Shown piece after piece: positions 1-10,953 of a stretch of 64,000 bases of DNA (position 1 is the stretch's first letter; each line of letters begins with the position of its first letter). Location of the stretch: NCBI GenBank assembly GCA_018907035.1, contig JACCIC010000279.1, forward strand, positions 62,001 through 126,000, given 5' to 3'. Both the position numbers and the translations under genes were made by a program. The notes below the pieces were generated by a model. That model saw only the letters and a list, made by a program, of their open reading frames with translations. It was not told the origin of the DNA and did not search any database. Source of the DNA: Sycobia sp. Sy_11. Its lineage: Eukaryota > Arthropoda > Insecta > Hymenoptera > Epichrysomallidae.

Positions 1-468
1 TTTGGAGATTACAGATATAGATGAGGTCACTACAAAGGATGAAGTATTAGAGGCTCTGAAAACACACCTAGAACTAAAGGAGACTAACATGCTAATCGCT
101 CGTTCCTTGCGGCAAGCTTATGGGGGTACTCAGACGGCGGTAGTATCTGTACCATATAGCTACGCAGCTGAGTTAATACGTGCATGGCATGTTCGAATCG
201 GATGGGTCAGCTGCAGAGTTCGAAAAAAACAGAAATAAAACGCTGCTTCAGGTGTTGGCAGATTGGCCATTTAGCGGCCGTGTGCTCGGGCCCTGACAGA
301 ATTAAACTTTGCAGGCACTGCGGTGGAAAAGACCATCTATCTAAGCTGTGTGTAAAGGAGCCCTGCTGCTTACTCTGTAAATGTGAAGGAAAAAAGGAGA
401 TTAACCATCCAGCATACAGCTATAAGTGCCCGATCATTGTGGAGTTTTTAAACAGACATAAAACATGA
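1..468 (+). pseudogene. R1-clade LINE ORF1 (gag), C-terminal part
   Basis: This is the C-terminal part of an ORF1 nucleic-acid-binding protein. The first 237 bases read in one frame and the zinc-knuckle region (184-468) in another, so a 1-base indel in the run of A near 225-232 separates them; copy 2 has one more A there. Three cysteine-rich knuckles follow: CFRCWQIGHLAAVC and CRHCGGKDHLSKLC (both CX2CX4HX4C), then a third beginning CCLLC. ORF1 of R1-clade LINEs packages the element RNA. The stop codon overlaps the ORF2 start in an ATGA arrangement at 465-468. Broken and 5' incomplete. Confidence 0.88.
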
Positions 469-3068
469 GAATACTCCAACTGAATACCAACCGTTGCGTA
501 GCAGCTCATGACCTGCTGCAACAGACAATAAAGGAGCTAAGAATAGACATTGCTGTAATCTCTGAACCATATTGTCACAGGGTCAGACCACAGCGCTGGA
601 TAAGTGACACAAGCAATAGAGCTGCCCTCTGGATTGGTCAAAATAGGCAGGTACTAAAGCAGTCGAGTCATCGGAGCGAACTGATATCCTGGGCTAAAAT
701 ACAAGAAATATAAGTCTTTAGTGTACATGCTCCTCCAAGCTTGACGGACAAGCAGTTTGAAATCCTTGTAGCTAAATTAGTTGATGAAGCTATGGACAAG
801 AAACCATTATTAATCGTTGGTGAGTTTAACGCGTGGTCCACAGCCTGGGTAAGCGCTTCAACAAATAACAGAGGTAGTATGCTGCTTGATGGCCTTAATT
901 CTCTTCAACTCCACGTGGTTAATAAGGGATTTGAATCCACTTTCATTAGGGGTGATAAACAATCATTCATTGATGTAACATTCGCCAGTGATGACTTGAT
1001 TCAGCGGATCCTTAATTGGAGAGTAAGCGACCTTTACACCCACAGTGATGACAGGGCGATCTTGTACTAGATTGCAGAGAAGAAAGTAAAGAACAAGTGC
1101 AATAAGTGGATGCCCACACGGAAATGGAACATCAGATCGCTAGACTGTGAAGTGTTCGCCACTATAATATCAGAAGAGCGTTTACAATATGGTGCACCAG
1201 GCCATCTGGCAAATGCACTCATGAAGCATATCTCTGAAGCATGCGATGCATCGATGACTATGACTAAGAGCGGATTTAAACATCGTCAATCTGTCTACTG
1301 GTGGACAAATGAAATTGCAGAATTGCGCAAACAATGTCATCGCGCACGTAGACTTGCCCAAAGAGCCCGCAGCCATCGTGATACGTTTAATAGTTTATTT
1401 AAAGAAGCACAAAGAGCGCTTGTCAAGGCCATTAAGGCAAGCAAGCGTCGATGCTGCCTTGAACTGTGTGCAGAGGCCAACAATCACTTATGGGGACGAC
1501 CATCCAAAACAGTCATGGCACGATTGAGTAGGGCACCAATACAACCCACTAGCACGGTATTGATTGATAAGATTGTATCCGCTCTCTTTCCCAATGACAC
1601 CCATGAGACTGTACTGCGCACGCAACACTCGGACGATATACCACCTATAACAGAAATGGAGCTACATAATGCTTATGCTAAGATTAGAGACAATGCTGCC
1701 CCTGTCCCTGATGGTATCCCTAATGGTGCAGTTAAATTGGCGATACAGAAGAATCCATCTTTATTTCTAAAAGTATATAATGCTTGTTTTCTTGAGGGTG
1801 TTTTTCCTGATTGCTGGAAAACTCAAAGGTTAGTCCTGTTACCTAAGGGCAATAAGCCACTTGATGATCCTTCATCATACAGGCCATTGTGTATGCTCGA
1901 TACGGTAGGTTTAAATATTTGAGAAAATAATATGTAGCCGACTGGAAGCGTTCACTGAGGGATTGCACGGCTTATCCTCACGCCAAGATTTCGGAAATCA
2001 AAATCAACAGTCGATGCTATTCAACTGGTAGTGTATACTGCAAGAGATGCAATCAGTGGTAAGAAATGGAAAGGTGGCACTAAACAGTATTGTGCCATTG
2101 TCGCTTTAGATGTCAAGAATGCCTTTATTTCAGCGCGCTGGTCTTCTATTATGAATTCGCTTAAAGAGTTCGGAGTACCTGGTTATCTACAGAATGTCGT
2201 GGCCAGCTACTTTGAGAATAGGATAATATTATACCGAACGGATGAAGGCACTGTATCACATAAGGTTATTGCGGGAGTCCCCCAGGGCTCGGTTATGGGA
2301 CCTATATTGTGGAATATTATGTATGATGGCGTGTTGAGGATTCCACAACCGCCTGGTTCAATAACAGTAGGGTACGCCGACGATATCGCTCTAGTAGTGA
2401 CGGCTATGACCCTTGATGAACTCACTGAAAATGCCAATGACGCAATAAGCAACATCAATAGATGGATTAAGTCTTCTGGCCTTCAATTAGCGGAGCACAA
2501 GACAGAAGTAGTTCTTGTCAGCAGTCGTAAGAAGGTAGATAGTATTACTCTTAAAGTTGGTAGCTGCCGCATTAGTTCTGCGCCATCTTTACGATACTTG
2601 GGTGTACAGCTTGATGCCAGGTTAAACTTCAAAAAGCATCTAAAGATATCTGGCGAAAAAGCGCAACGAGTTTCAGCTGCCTTGTGTCGGCTCATGCCTA
2701 ACATTGGTGGCCCACGCCCACCCCAGAGGAAGCTATTATCTTATGTTGTTAATTCTGTCAGCATGTATACAGCGCCAATCTGGCATCATGCATGTGGAAT
2801 TAAATCGTATTGTGAGCTGGCCATTGCGACCCGTCACTGCTCCTGTATACGTATTATTAGTGGTTACAGGGCAGTATCCACTGACGCTGCTGAGGTACTT
2901 GCCGGAATTCTTCCTTTCGATTTAGCTGCAGATGAACTGGCTAGGCTGCACAACATATGTAAGGCCGCAGTGGATTCTCTACAAGGTGCTAAAAACGTGG
3001 AACGTCAGTGTTCGATAGAAATATGGCAAAAACGATGGAACGATTCTAGCGTGATACTAGTGTCATAA
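465..3068 (+). pseudogene. R1-clade LINE ORF2 (endonuclease/reverse transcriptase), multiply broken
   Basis: In intact elements this polyprotein nicks the target with an N-terminal AP endonuclease and copies RNA with its reverse transcriptase. The endonuclease spans about 465-1080: the residue corresponding to GGDFNAW in copy 2 reads VGEFNAW here, and the catalytic SDH motif is SDD (near 1044-1052), so the active site is damaged. Stop codons lie at 711-713 and 1068-1070. The RT palm follows (2031-3050), with ALDVKNAF, GVPQGSVMGPILW and the catalytic YADD near 2373. The reading frame is lost around 1920-2030, and the C-terminal CCHC domain is missing through a large deletion. The family is clear; this copy is a pseudogene. 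Confidence 0.9.
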
Positions 3069-3186
3069 GAAGAGGAGTCGTATAGGCTAACTAACAGCCC
3101 TGCCGAAGTAATATTCCCGGATAGTTCCGGCGGGATGCTGGTTTCGAGAGGCCACTAGTGCAGAGCTTGCTTTGCCTACGCCTAAT

Positions 3187-3240
3187 AAAAAAAAAAAAAA
3201 AAAAACACACACGCACACGCACACACGCACACACACAAAC
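3187..3240. repeat. A-run and AC-rich microsatellite at LINE copy 1 3' end
   Basis: A run of A (to about 3203) is followed by an AC-rich tract with CG interruptions up to about 3240. It directly abuts the 3' terminus of LINE copy 1. Copy 2 also ends in an AC tract, so I read this as the remains of the insertion target rather than random sequence. Confidence 0.8.
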
Positions 3241-3284
3241 GTATTACATGCAACTTCTATGGGAAAAATTGTATTTTCGAGTTC

Positions 3285-3860
3285 GAGCGGTAGAAAAAGA
3301 TGTCCAAGAGTTTCGAGAGTACGAAGAATATCATCTTCGGGCGATACAATATATGTCGGGACGATTCTTACTGGGACTGTGCGTGTTCGAATTATAGAAT
3401 ACGAATCTGTTGATAGAAGTCGTACTGATATACATGGACATTGTGGCCCACCAACTATAGACGAAATTTACCGTGGACGTCGTTTCAAATCATCTGGAAA
3501 TCGCATTCTATCATCCGAACACGAAACTCCCTGTAGAAATTGTCCCGACATAGCTAAAAATCGTTTCCTATCAACTAAATACGATAGTTCCAGTAGAAGT
3601 CGTTCGAAATGGCCTAGATATCGTATTTTACCGTTCCAACACGAATCTTCCCATAGAAGTTGATTTTCTCATACCTGGACATCGTTGTCTATCAACTAAA
3701 TATAATATTTCCCGTAGAAATCGCCCAGAGACACCTGGACATCGTATTCTATCATCCGAACACACAACTGCCTATAGAAATCGTCTTGAGGCTACGGGAT
3801 ATCGTAATCAACCGCCCGTACACGCCACTACAACATTTTTCAGTAGAAATTGTATTTAAA
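3285..3860. repeat. Degenerate minisatellite, about 61-bp unit, roughly 9-10 copies
   Basis: The word GTAGAAATCGT or a near variant recurs near 3289, 3411, 3472, 3532, 3594, 3654, 3713, 3774 and 3843, giving a period of 60-62 bp (one position near 3350 is more diverged). Within units, blocks such as ATCGTATTCTATCATCCGAAC and CTGGACATCGT recur in the same order. The repeat keeps a forward frame open for long stretches, but no protein family is recognisable and I attribute that to periodicity. It begins immediately after the AC tract of LINE copy 1. Confidence 0.78.
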
Positions 3861-3898
3861 ATGTGTATATATAATATGTACAATATAATATACATACA

Positions 3899-3931
<33 letters not shown>

Positions 3932-4304
3932 ATTCGTATAAACCCGTTTTTTAAATTAAATACCGTGAATATTTTAGTAGTGATGCCAACTAAATTCGAT
4001 CAAAATGTTGGTATACGAATAGCGTATTTTTTAAGCCGACGATGGATATTGCCTTTTTATATATTATTATATATATTTTGTATATATTTTTATATATTTA
4101 ATACTTTTATACTTTTCTATCATATCATATCATATCATATCATACTAATTACTAAAGACAAAGCGTGTTTTTATTTGTTCACGATAACCGAAAAAACTAC
4201 TGAACCGATTGTTCTGACATTTGACATATAGATTCTATATGATCTTAGAAAGGACATAGGCTATGTTTTTTATTGAAAATCATTTTACTTTCATTAATAA
4301 ATTA

Positions 4305-4311
4305 AGTTAAT

Positions 4312-4346
<35 letters not shown>

Positions 4347-4732
4347 TTTAATAATAATAAAATAATCCTCTTAAATATTCGAATAAATATTTCTTTATGT
4401 AACCGTTAATTTTCATCGCAGTTTTTAAAATAAAGAATATCTCAGAAACTCATGCATGCAATAGTTTCACTTAAAACAAAAAATAATCGGAATAACCATG
4501 AAATAAAAATTTTTTATGACAATATTTTTGAAATATTCGTGATTAAAGTATTCAATAATCAATATTTAAAAAATAATAATTCACAATATCGGTTAGCTAA
4601 TTATATAATTATTTAAAAAATGAGCAGTACTATTTAATTATGAAGTGCGTTTAAAAAAACTTTATACTTATATAAAAATCAATATATACAAATAAGTTAG
4701 ATGTGTGTGTGTGTGTTTGTTCGTACGTAATA

Positions 4733-4775
<43 letters not shown>

Positions 4776-4781
4776 GTTAAT

Positions 4782-4820
<39 letters not shown>

Positions 4821-4960
4821 TTTAATAATAATAAAATAATCCTCTTTAATATTCGAATAAATATTTCTTTATGTAACCGGTAATTTTCATCGCAGTTTTT
4901 TTAATAAATAATATCTCAGAAACTTATGCATGCAATAATTTTACTTGCAATAGTTTTACA
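4305..4960. repeat. Direct duplication: 4305-4480 repeated at 4773-4960
   Basis: Both copies begin TTAAGTTAATGG, run into (AT)n, then continue through TTTAATAATAATAAAATAAT, a shared stretch around ATTCGAATAAATATTTC, and an ATCTCAGAAAC then CATGCATGCAATA end. The offset is about 468 bp. Copies differ by a few substitutions and by microsatellite length. This is a segmental duplication or two copies of one non-autonomous element. Confidence 0.8.
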
Positions 4961-5120
4961 TGATTCGAGTATTTAATAATCAATATTTAAAAAATAATAT
5001 TAACAATATAACCTATATACACTCAAATACATATACAAAAAAAGAGAGAGAGACAGACAATATTGCTTACAAACACACATACACACATCTAACTTATTTG
5101 TATATATTGATTTTTGTGTT
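4668..5120. repeat. Inverted repeat with arms at 4668-4714 and 5066-5120
   Basis: The left arm contains AATCAATATATACAAATAAG then TTAGATGTGTGTGTG. The right arm is its reverse complement, CACACATCTAACTTATTTG followed by TATATATTGATTTTTGTG. The arms are about 40 bp and nearly perfect; the loop holds the CT tract and the second copy of the direct duplication. This may be a foldback element or two inverted copies of one repeat. Confidence 0.75.
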
Positions 5121-5529
5121 AAAAGCAATTAATCATTAGCAATTCATATTTATTAAATAAAATAATTATATATTACCTTTTTTAATACACTACACAGAAG
5201 CTAATCGTATTTACTAAGCAGGACACACATACAAAAACTTTAACTTATTCTAAAAATAAAAACTAAATATATTTTACAAAAATACTAACTGAATAAAATA
5301 CTAAAAATATAATATATATAATTATAATATAATACAAAATATGTAATATATATCTATAATAATTATATGTAAATATAATTGTATTAGTAGCGTCCTCGTA
5401 CAGCTAGAGATCGCATGTTATTACAGAAATTTTTCTATCTAGGCCTCCGAACATACATTGTATCTTATATGATCTTTCGAAGGAAAATTCTGAGTAAAGG
5501 TCTTTTCCATATATCATATAGTAGATAGA

Positions 5530-5614
5530 ATATTACATGTATATATATATATATATATACATGTAATATATATATATATCTTCTATATATATAATATATA
5601 TATATATCTATATA

Positions 5615-5651
<37 letters not shown>

Positions 5652-5696
5652 TCTATATATATAAGGACCTTTACTCAAATCTTTTCTTGGGAAAAT

Positions 5697-5741
<45 letters not shown>

Positions 5742-5752
5742 ATATATATATC
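5530..5752. repeat. Clustered (AT)n microsatellite
   Basis: Alternating AT with short interruptions (TCTTCTATATATA units) covers almost all of this interval. Similar pure tracts occur at 6160-6200, 9219-9258, 10470-10513, 17388-17433, 41850-41889 and 60319-60347. Confidence 0.9.
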
Positions 5753-6160
5753 ATTTAGCAACCTTGTCTAGGGTGGCGGGAGGGGGGAGAATAGGAACCC
5801 AAGGGTTTAACGTGGATTACCCGATTAGTGGGTGTTGCAGTTGTTTATAGCTATCAATAGCATGTGCGTCCGTGCGCTCTATACCTCTCTCTCTCTCTCT
5901 CTCTCTCTTTCTGACCTGACCATCTGCTTTGATGCTCTGCGGGGCCTAGCGCAGCAGTGTGTCTATAGTATATACATTACAAATCGTTGGTAAAGTGATT
6001 ACCTAATTTGCCAAAAAAATAGCCTATAACCTATTCCTGACTGTGTAGAAGACGTGGTTAAATTTTGAACGCGATCGGTTCTGTAGTTTCGGAGTTTATC
6101 CAGGACAAACAAACACACATACATTCATTTTTATATATATATAGAAGATAGATAGATATA

Positions 6161-6203
<43 letters not shown>

Positions 6204-6289
6204 TTAGTTTTCTTTCTAACATTTTTAAGTGAGAAAGACCTAAATATTTATTTAACTGCTTTGTTATTTTAAATATAATTTTATTATTA

Positions 6290-7571
6290 GGAGTGTGAAT
6301 AAGTCTTTCCCGTTTTTTGTAAGAGATGGCGCCACCAATACTGTGCGAGTATTCAATGGTTACATATGTCATAATCAAAGCTTATTTATATGTCAACAAT
6401 TCCATACTAACACATTAGTTAAAATTTTTTCGCATCATAAATTTTTGATATCGTGAAAATGTCGAAATTTGAGCCGAGTCGACGTCATTTGCGGGAAGAT
6501 TCACTTTATTGGTTCAATTTGAAGAAATCTGCTGCCGAGACGCATCGATTGCTTCAGGAGGCTTATGGAGAAGGTTGTGTCGATGATTCAAGTGTTTGCG
6601 GATGGTTTCGACGCTTCAAAAGCGGTGATTTCGACGTGGAAGACAAGGAGCGTTCCGGGCGGCCGCAAATCTTTGAAGATCGAGAATTGGCGACTTTGCT
6701 TGATGAAGATTCTTGTCAAACGCAAGAAGAACTTGCTGAAGCATTGGGAGTTGACCGAACAACCATTTCCAAGCGTTTGAAAGCCATGGGAATGATCCAA
6801 AAGCAAGGAAATTGGGTGCCGTACGAACTGAAGCTGAGAGACGTCGAACGGCGTTTTTTCACTTGCAAACAGCTGCTTCAGCGACATAAAAGAAAGGGTT
6901 TTCTGCATCGTATCGTGACTGGCGATGAAAAGTGGATACGTTACGATAATCCGAAGCGAAGAAAATCATGGGGACTACCCGGCCATGCATCATCATCGAC
7001 GGCCAAGCCAAATATTCATGGCGCCAAGCTCATGCTCTGTATATGGTGGGACCAGCTAGGTGTGGTTTACTATGAGCTTCTGAAACCGAATGAAAGGATC
7101 ACAGGCGAGGTCTATCGACGACAATTGATGTATTTGAGCCGCGCACTGCGAGAAAAACGGCCACAATACTCCGACAGGCACGACAAAGTCATTTTGCAAC
7201 ATGACAATGCTTGCCCACATGTTGCACCGCCGGTGAAAACATACTTAGAAACGCTCAAATGGGAAGTCCTACCCCACCCGCCGTATAGTCCAGACGTTGC
7301 TCCGTCTGATTACCATCTCTTCAGATCGATGACGCATGGCCTGGCTGACTAGCACTTCCATTCCTACGAGGAAGACAAAAAATGGGTGGATGACTGGATA
7401 GAGGCCAAACCGGTCGAATTTTTTCGCAACGGGATTGGTATGTTGCCAGAAAGATGGAAAAAAGTTGTAGCTAGCGATGGCTAATACTTTCAATAATTCA
7501 TTTGTAACCATTTTTTCACAATAAAGGCTCAAAATTTGAAAAAAAAAACGGGAAAGACTTATTCACATACC
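6290..7571 (+). mobile_element. mariner element 1 (Mos1-like), nearly complete
   Basis: This is a Tc1/mariner-superfamily DNA transposon of 1.28 kb. The terminal inverted repeats are about 26 bp and nearly perfect, sharing TGTGAATAAGTCTTTCCCG (from 6294, and in reverse complement ending near 7567). The TA target duplication reads TA on the left (6288-6289) and TG on the right (7572-7573). One transposase gene fills the interior. It is the best preserved of the mariners here, with one premature stop. Confidence 0.93.
6459..7484 (+). pseudogene. mariner transposase (DD34D) with one premature stop
   Basis: The transposase binds the terminal repeats through an N-terminal paired-like helix-turn-helix region (about residues 1-110) and cuts and joins DNA through a DD34D catalytic domain. 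I chose the ATG at 6459, giving the start MSKFEPSRRHL. The three catalytic aspartates are visible in VTGDEKW, LQHDNACPH and SPDVAPSDYHLF, with the family spacing between the last two. The linker motif WVPYEL is also present. A TAG at 7350-7352 interrupts the frame after MTHGLAD; the same frame then continues to a natural TAA at 7482-7484 (342 codons overall, normal for mariner). No frameshift is seen. Confidence 0.92.
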
Positions 7572-7938
7572 TGATACTATTCTGTTTTTTTTTAAATTTA
7601 TTTTAAGTTAATTATTTTTTTATATACTTTTATTTCTCTCATCATGTTACCTTACACATTTTATTAGTACATAAGTATGGACTATTGTGGGCCTTAAGTC
7701 CTTTGCTTATTAATCAATTGATCTATCTATCTGTCTCTCTCTCCCTGTATTAATTGGCTCTTGGTTAGAATTCAAATTCTTCTTCGAATGAATCTTTGTA
7801 AACACAAATAAAGAGGTTCTTCGTTCTTTTTATATGAGGTTTTGTTACAATTTCAATGATTAAAATCAAGATAAATTTTTCGTATATTTATATTAGAACT
7901 ATATTAAATAACTATCAATGATATTTTGAATATATATA
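7572..7938. other. Short AT-rich spacer between two mariners
   Basis: I see no coding or repeat structure here beyond AT-rich sequence and a short CTATCTGTCTCTCTC-like tract near 7725-7745. Confidence 0.6.
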
Positions 7939-9209
7939 ACACTTCGTTTAATCAATCCCGAGACTAACCGAGAAGTGGTGCTAGTAGTACCAAATTCGCC
8001 GCGTTTTCCTAGAGTATGAACCTTTACATTAAACGTGTAAAAATTTCACGTCGATCGAACCACAAACAACCGATTTATTGATATTAAAATCACTTTGTAA
8101 TTTGTTTGAAAAATGGAAAAAAGCGAGTTTTGCGTGTTGATAGAACATTGTTTTTTAATAGGTAAAAACACTGTAGTAGCCCAGCAATGGCTTAAAAAAC
8201 ATCACCCGGACTTCTCTTCATCCAACCAACGATTTGTTGGTGGTATGCTGAGTTTAAACGTGGTCGTACGGACATAAACGATGCAAAACGTTTGCGTAGG
8301 CCATTGGAAGCCGTTACACCGGAAAATGTGAGTGAAGTGTTAAAAATCGTAAAAAAATATCGTAAAGTGAAGGTTCGTGAGATTACAGAAATAACACAGA
8401 TATCATCTGGAAGAGTATTTACAATTCTTCATGAAACACTGAGCATAAAAAAAGGTTCTTCCGAGTGGGTGCCGCGATTGCTTTCAGTGGAATAAAAACC
8501 GTAACGAGTCGACGATTCAGAGAGTTGTTTATCGCTATTTACTCGCAATAAAAAGGATTTTCTGCGTCGATACGTGGCCATGGATGAAATATGGATACAT
8601 CGTTTCACTGCAGAGGTGAATCGATAGTGGCTCATATCTAGTGAAAGCCGCCCAAAGCGTCAAAAAACGCAGCAGTCTGCTGGGAAAGTCATGGTGTCTG
8701 TTTTTTTAGGATACACATGGCATGATTTTCATTGACTACCTGGAAATAGGTAAATCGATTAACATTATTTATTATATTGACTTGTTGGTACGTTTGAAGG
8801 AGAAGATCGCAGCAAAACGACCACACATGTAGAAGAAAAAAATCCTTTTTCACCAAGACAATGCACCATGCCATAGGTCCTTGAAAACAATGGCAAAATT
8901 GAACGAATTGCGCTTTGATTTGCTTCTCCACTCCCCGTGTTTGCCAGATTTAGTCCCTACAGACTACTGGCTCTTTGCTGATCTCCGAAAAATGCTTCAG
9001 GGAAGAAAATTTGGCTAGAATGACGAGGTAATTGCCGAAACTGAAGCTTATTTTAAAGCAAAGGATAAATCCTCTTGTAACCATGTTATAGAAAAGTTGA
9101 AAAGGCGTTAGAACGATTGTATCACTCTAAAAGGATTATATTGATGAATAAAAATGATTTTTGAAAAAAAGTTGTTTTCCTTATTAGTCTCGGGACTTAT
9201 TGAATGACG

Positions 9210-9212
<3 letters not shown>
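7939..9212 (+). mobile_element. mariner element 2, decayed
   Basis: Inverted terminal repeats of about 27 bp share TCCCGAGACTAA (left near 7955; right in reverse complement near 9184-9196). Transposase remains begin at 8113 with MEKSEFCVLIEHCFL, a start typical of irritans-type mariners as I recall the family. The reading frame breaks near 8270 and again repeatedly. Recognisable pieces include WVPRLLSVE, YVAMDEIWIHRF (first catalytic Asp, near 8582), FHQDNAPCH (second, near 8850) and PTDYWLFADL (third, near 8962). It is inactive. Confidence 0.88.
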
Positions 9213-9218
<6 letters not shown>

Positions 9219-9261
<43 letters not shown>

Positions 9262-9369
9262 TGCATTGTAATACGTACAGAGTAAAGTTAGCTGTACATG
9301 TTGTTCCGAAATTAATATTTGTAAATACTTATTTTGGAAATAGGAAAAAGGAAGGAAAATGGAAAAGAG

Positions 9370-9411
<42 letters not shown>
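9219..9411. repeat. (AT)n and (GA)n microsatellites
   Basis: A pure AT tract covers 9219-9258 and a GATA/GA tract covers about 9372-9411. Between them lies short unique sequence with no coding signal. Confidence 0.88.
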
Positions 9412-9413
<2 letters not shown>

Positions 9414-9916
9414 GAGATGGGGTATAGAAAGATATTTTTTATATAATATAATATATAGTATTATAATAAAGGTGTGACATTTTCCGTAACGAGCTCAGTT
9501 TCCTTTTTCGATTTTCAGTTTAAAGAAAAATGCTTATCCGAATCGTCTATCTCAATGGAATTTTTATTATCCATCATTTATGAATAAAAATATGACGTGA
9601 ATCCACAATATTGAATTAAGTTCTCGAGCCGATCTGTTCGAAGTTCCATCAGCTCAACTAGTGAGAAAGGATTCATTCGCCAATCGTTGGGTTGTAAATT
9701 TCCAGCTTTGAATCAATTCGAGGTTCGTGTTCTAATTCATTTGAAATTACTTTATCTGCGTGATTCGTTATTTTCTCTATTCAATATGAAAATCAAAAGT
9801 CCGTGTACGGGTGAGAGGGATAGACTGGTGTATCTCTCTTATAATGGCTGCGCCACTTCGTTGTTTCGAAGTGTATAAGTCAAGTAGGACTTCAACACCT
9901 TCCAAGAGCAATATCG
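9412..9916. other. Unassigned sequence before the BEL/Pao element
   Basis: About 500 bp without a recognisable gene. An open frame around 9687-9878 has no family features and I do not call it. Confidence 0.5.
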
Positions 9917-9921
9917 GTAAG

Positions 9922-10358
9922 TGTTCAGCGTGATTATGAGGTTTATAAACTAACGTTTCCGAATCAGTTTAAAGCATCACCGGCGAGCCTGGAGGGAATA
10001 GGTTAGTATGTTGATCCTACATTATCGCACGCTCGCATGAATATTGTAGTGCGGTAAAAACGCTCTAAGTTGTGCAAAACATTCTATCTCCTCGGCGGCA
10101 AGCGTCTAGATGACTTCAGACTATTCGAGTATCTCTCTCGCTGATCGGCTTTCGAACTGTACGGTGCGTTTTCTCGCGGAGAATATATTCGCTAAGCGTT
10201 AAATTCCGAAACTGTTTGCGTTCTGTGTGCGGCCTGTAACCTTCTTATAAATAAACTTGTACATATACCTTTAAGAATAAAATCGTTTAATCACACTCAA
10301 AATTCTTCAGTCACCTCGCGAATCTTTTCCAATTTAAACGTCGAATCTATTTCGAACA
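9922..10358 (+). repeat. BEL/Pao 5' LTR (437 bp)
   Basis: It starts TGTTCAGCGTGATTATGAGG and ends TTTCGAACA. It pairs with the 3' LTR at 16569-17021, which carries two small insertions relative to it. A polyadenylation-type AATAAA appears in the second half (near 10276). The upstream 5 bp GTAAG repeat after the 3' LTR, which sets the left boundary at 9922 rather than at the later TGATTATG. Confidence 0.93.
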
Positions 10359-10385
10359 TTTCTGGTAGCAGAGCGTGATTCATCT
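10359..10385 (+). promoter_or_regulatory. Putative primer-binding site of the BEL/Pao element
   Basis: Directly after the 5' LTR comes TTTC and then TGGTAGCAGAGCGTGATTC. A TGG at this position is the usual start of a site complementary to a tRNA 3' end. I cannot name the tRNA from memory. Confidence 0.55.
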
Positions 10386-10469
10386 CAAGATTGCTTGATT
10401 ATTCGCGAATTGAAAAGGTGAATTTTCGGAGTGTTTATTAAAAATAAAATTGAGTCAAGGCCTAGTCCA

Positions 10470-10513
<44 letters not shown>
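10470..10513. repeat. (AT)n microsatellite in BEL/Pao leader
   Basis: A pure AT tract of about 43 bp lies in the untranslated leader between the 5' LTR and gag. Confidence 0.9.
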
Positions 10514-10516
<3 letters not shown>

Positions 10517-10953
10517 TGCTGAACCGGGCTACGATCGGACGGAACCTCGTCTCTCCTTCCTCAACTGCATTCGACGGAGCCGAACAGACGTTGTCTTAAG
10601 AGCTTATTCGAGGAGCTACTCAAATACTCCGCAGCTAGAATTTCAAGACGCTATCATTCTCAAATTAATCCCGCGAAAACAGTAAATTAATTAGAAGTAT
10701 TTTCTGCGTTAAATTTGTATACTTTTAAGTCGAGTTTGTGTAAAATATTCGTGTGAGTTTTGTTTTGTTAATCTTTTCGAACTGTATAGCGATACTAGAT
10801 TAAAATCTTGCGGTATTAACTGATATATGAATTTTTCAATTGCAAGCCGGTATATAATTGCGTATTTTCTGTAGTATTATTTTATTAATTTGGCGACGCG
10901 ATTTATTTAAGAAACATCAGTATCATTTTTTCTGCGAACTTTGTGTGTTCAAC

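Larger units (their letters stand above)
1..3186 (+). mobile_element. R1-clade non-LTR retrotransposon, copy 1 (decayed, runs off left edge)
   Basis: This is a LINE of the R1 clade: ORF1 (gag with three zinc knuckles), then ORF2 (AP-type endonuclease, reverse transcriptase). It is closely similar along its whole length to the fuller copy at 47457-52159, which fixes its orientation and boundaries. The window begins inside ORF1, so the 5' part is not seen. The 3' end is the shared terminal sequence ending GCCTACGCCTAATAAAA, here followed by an A-run and an AC-rich tract. Compared with copy 2 it carries several stop codons, small indels near 1920 and 1986, and a deletion of about 470 bp at 3050-3054 that removes the end of ORF2. 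It cannot encode a working machinery. Confidence 0.92.
3861..6289. other. AT-rich non-coding region with microsatellites and short duplications
   Basis: I see no gene here. The stretch contains TG/AT microsatellites (3900-3931, 4314-4345, 4785-4820), a CT tract (4735-4772), a CATAT tandem near 4120-4142, a direct duplication of about 165 bp, an inverted repeat, and a dense AT tract at 5530-5752. A less AT-rich island at 5760-6050 contains another CT tract (5885-5908); nothing in it is recognisable as coding. Confidence 0.7.

Noticed and set aside
3172..3663. A 163-residue open frame across the minisatellite
   Set aside because: The frame stays open because the 61-bp units share sequence; the peptide follows the repeat and matches no family.
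4316..4345. Possible CRISPR or regularly spaced array among the simple repeats
   Set aside because: Repeats are pure dinucleotide tracts without spacers, and this is eukaryotic DNA.
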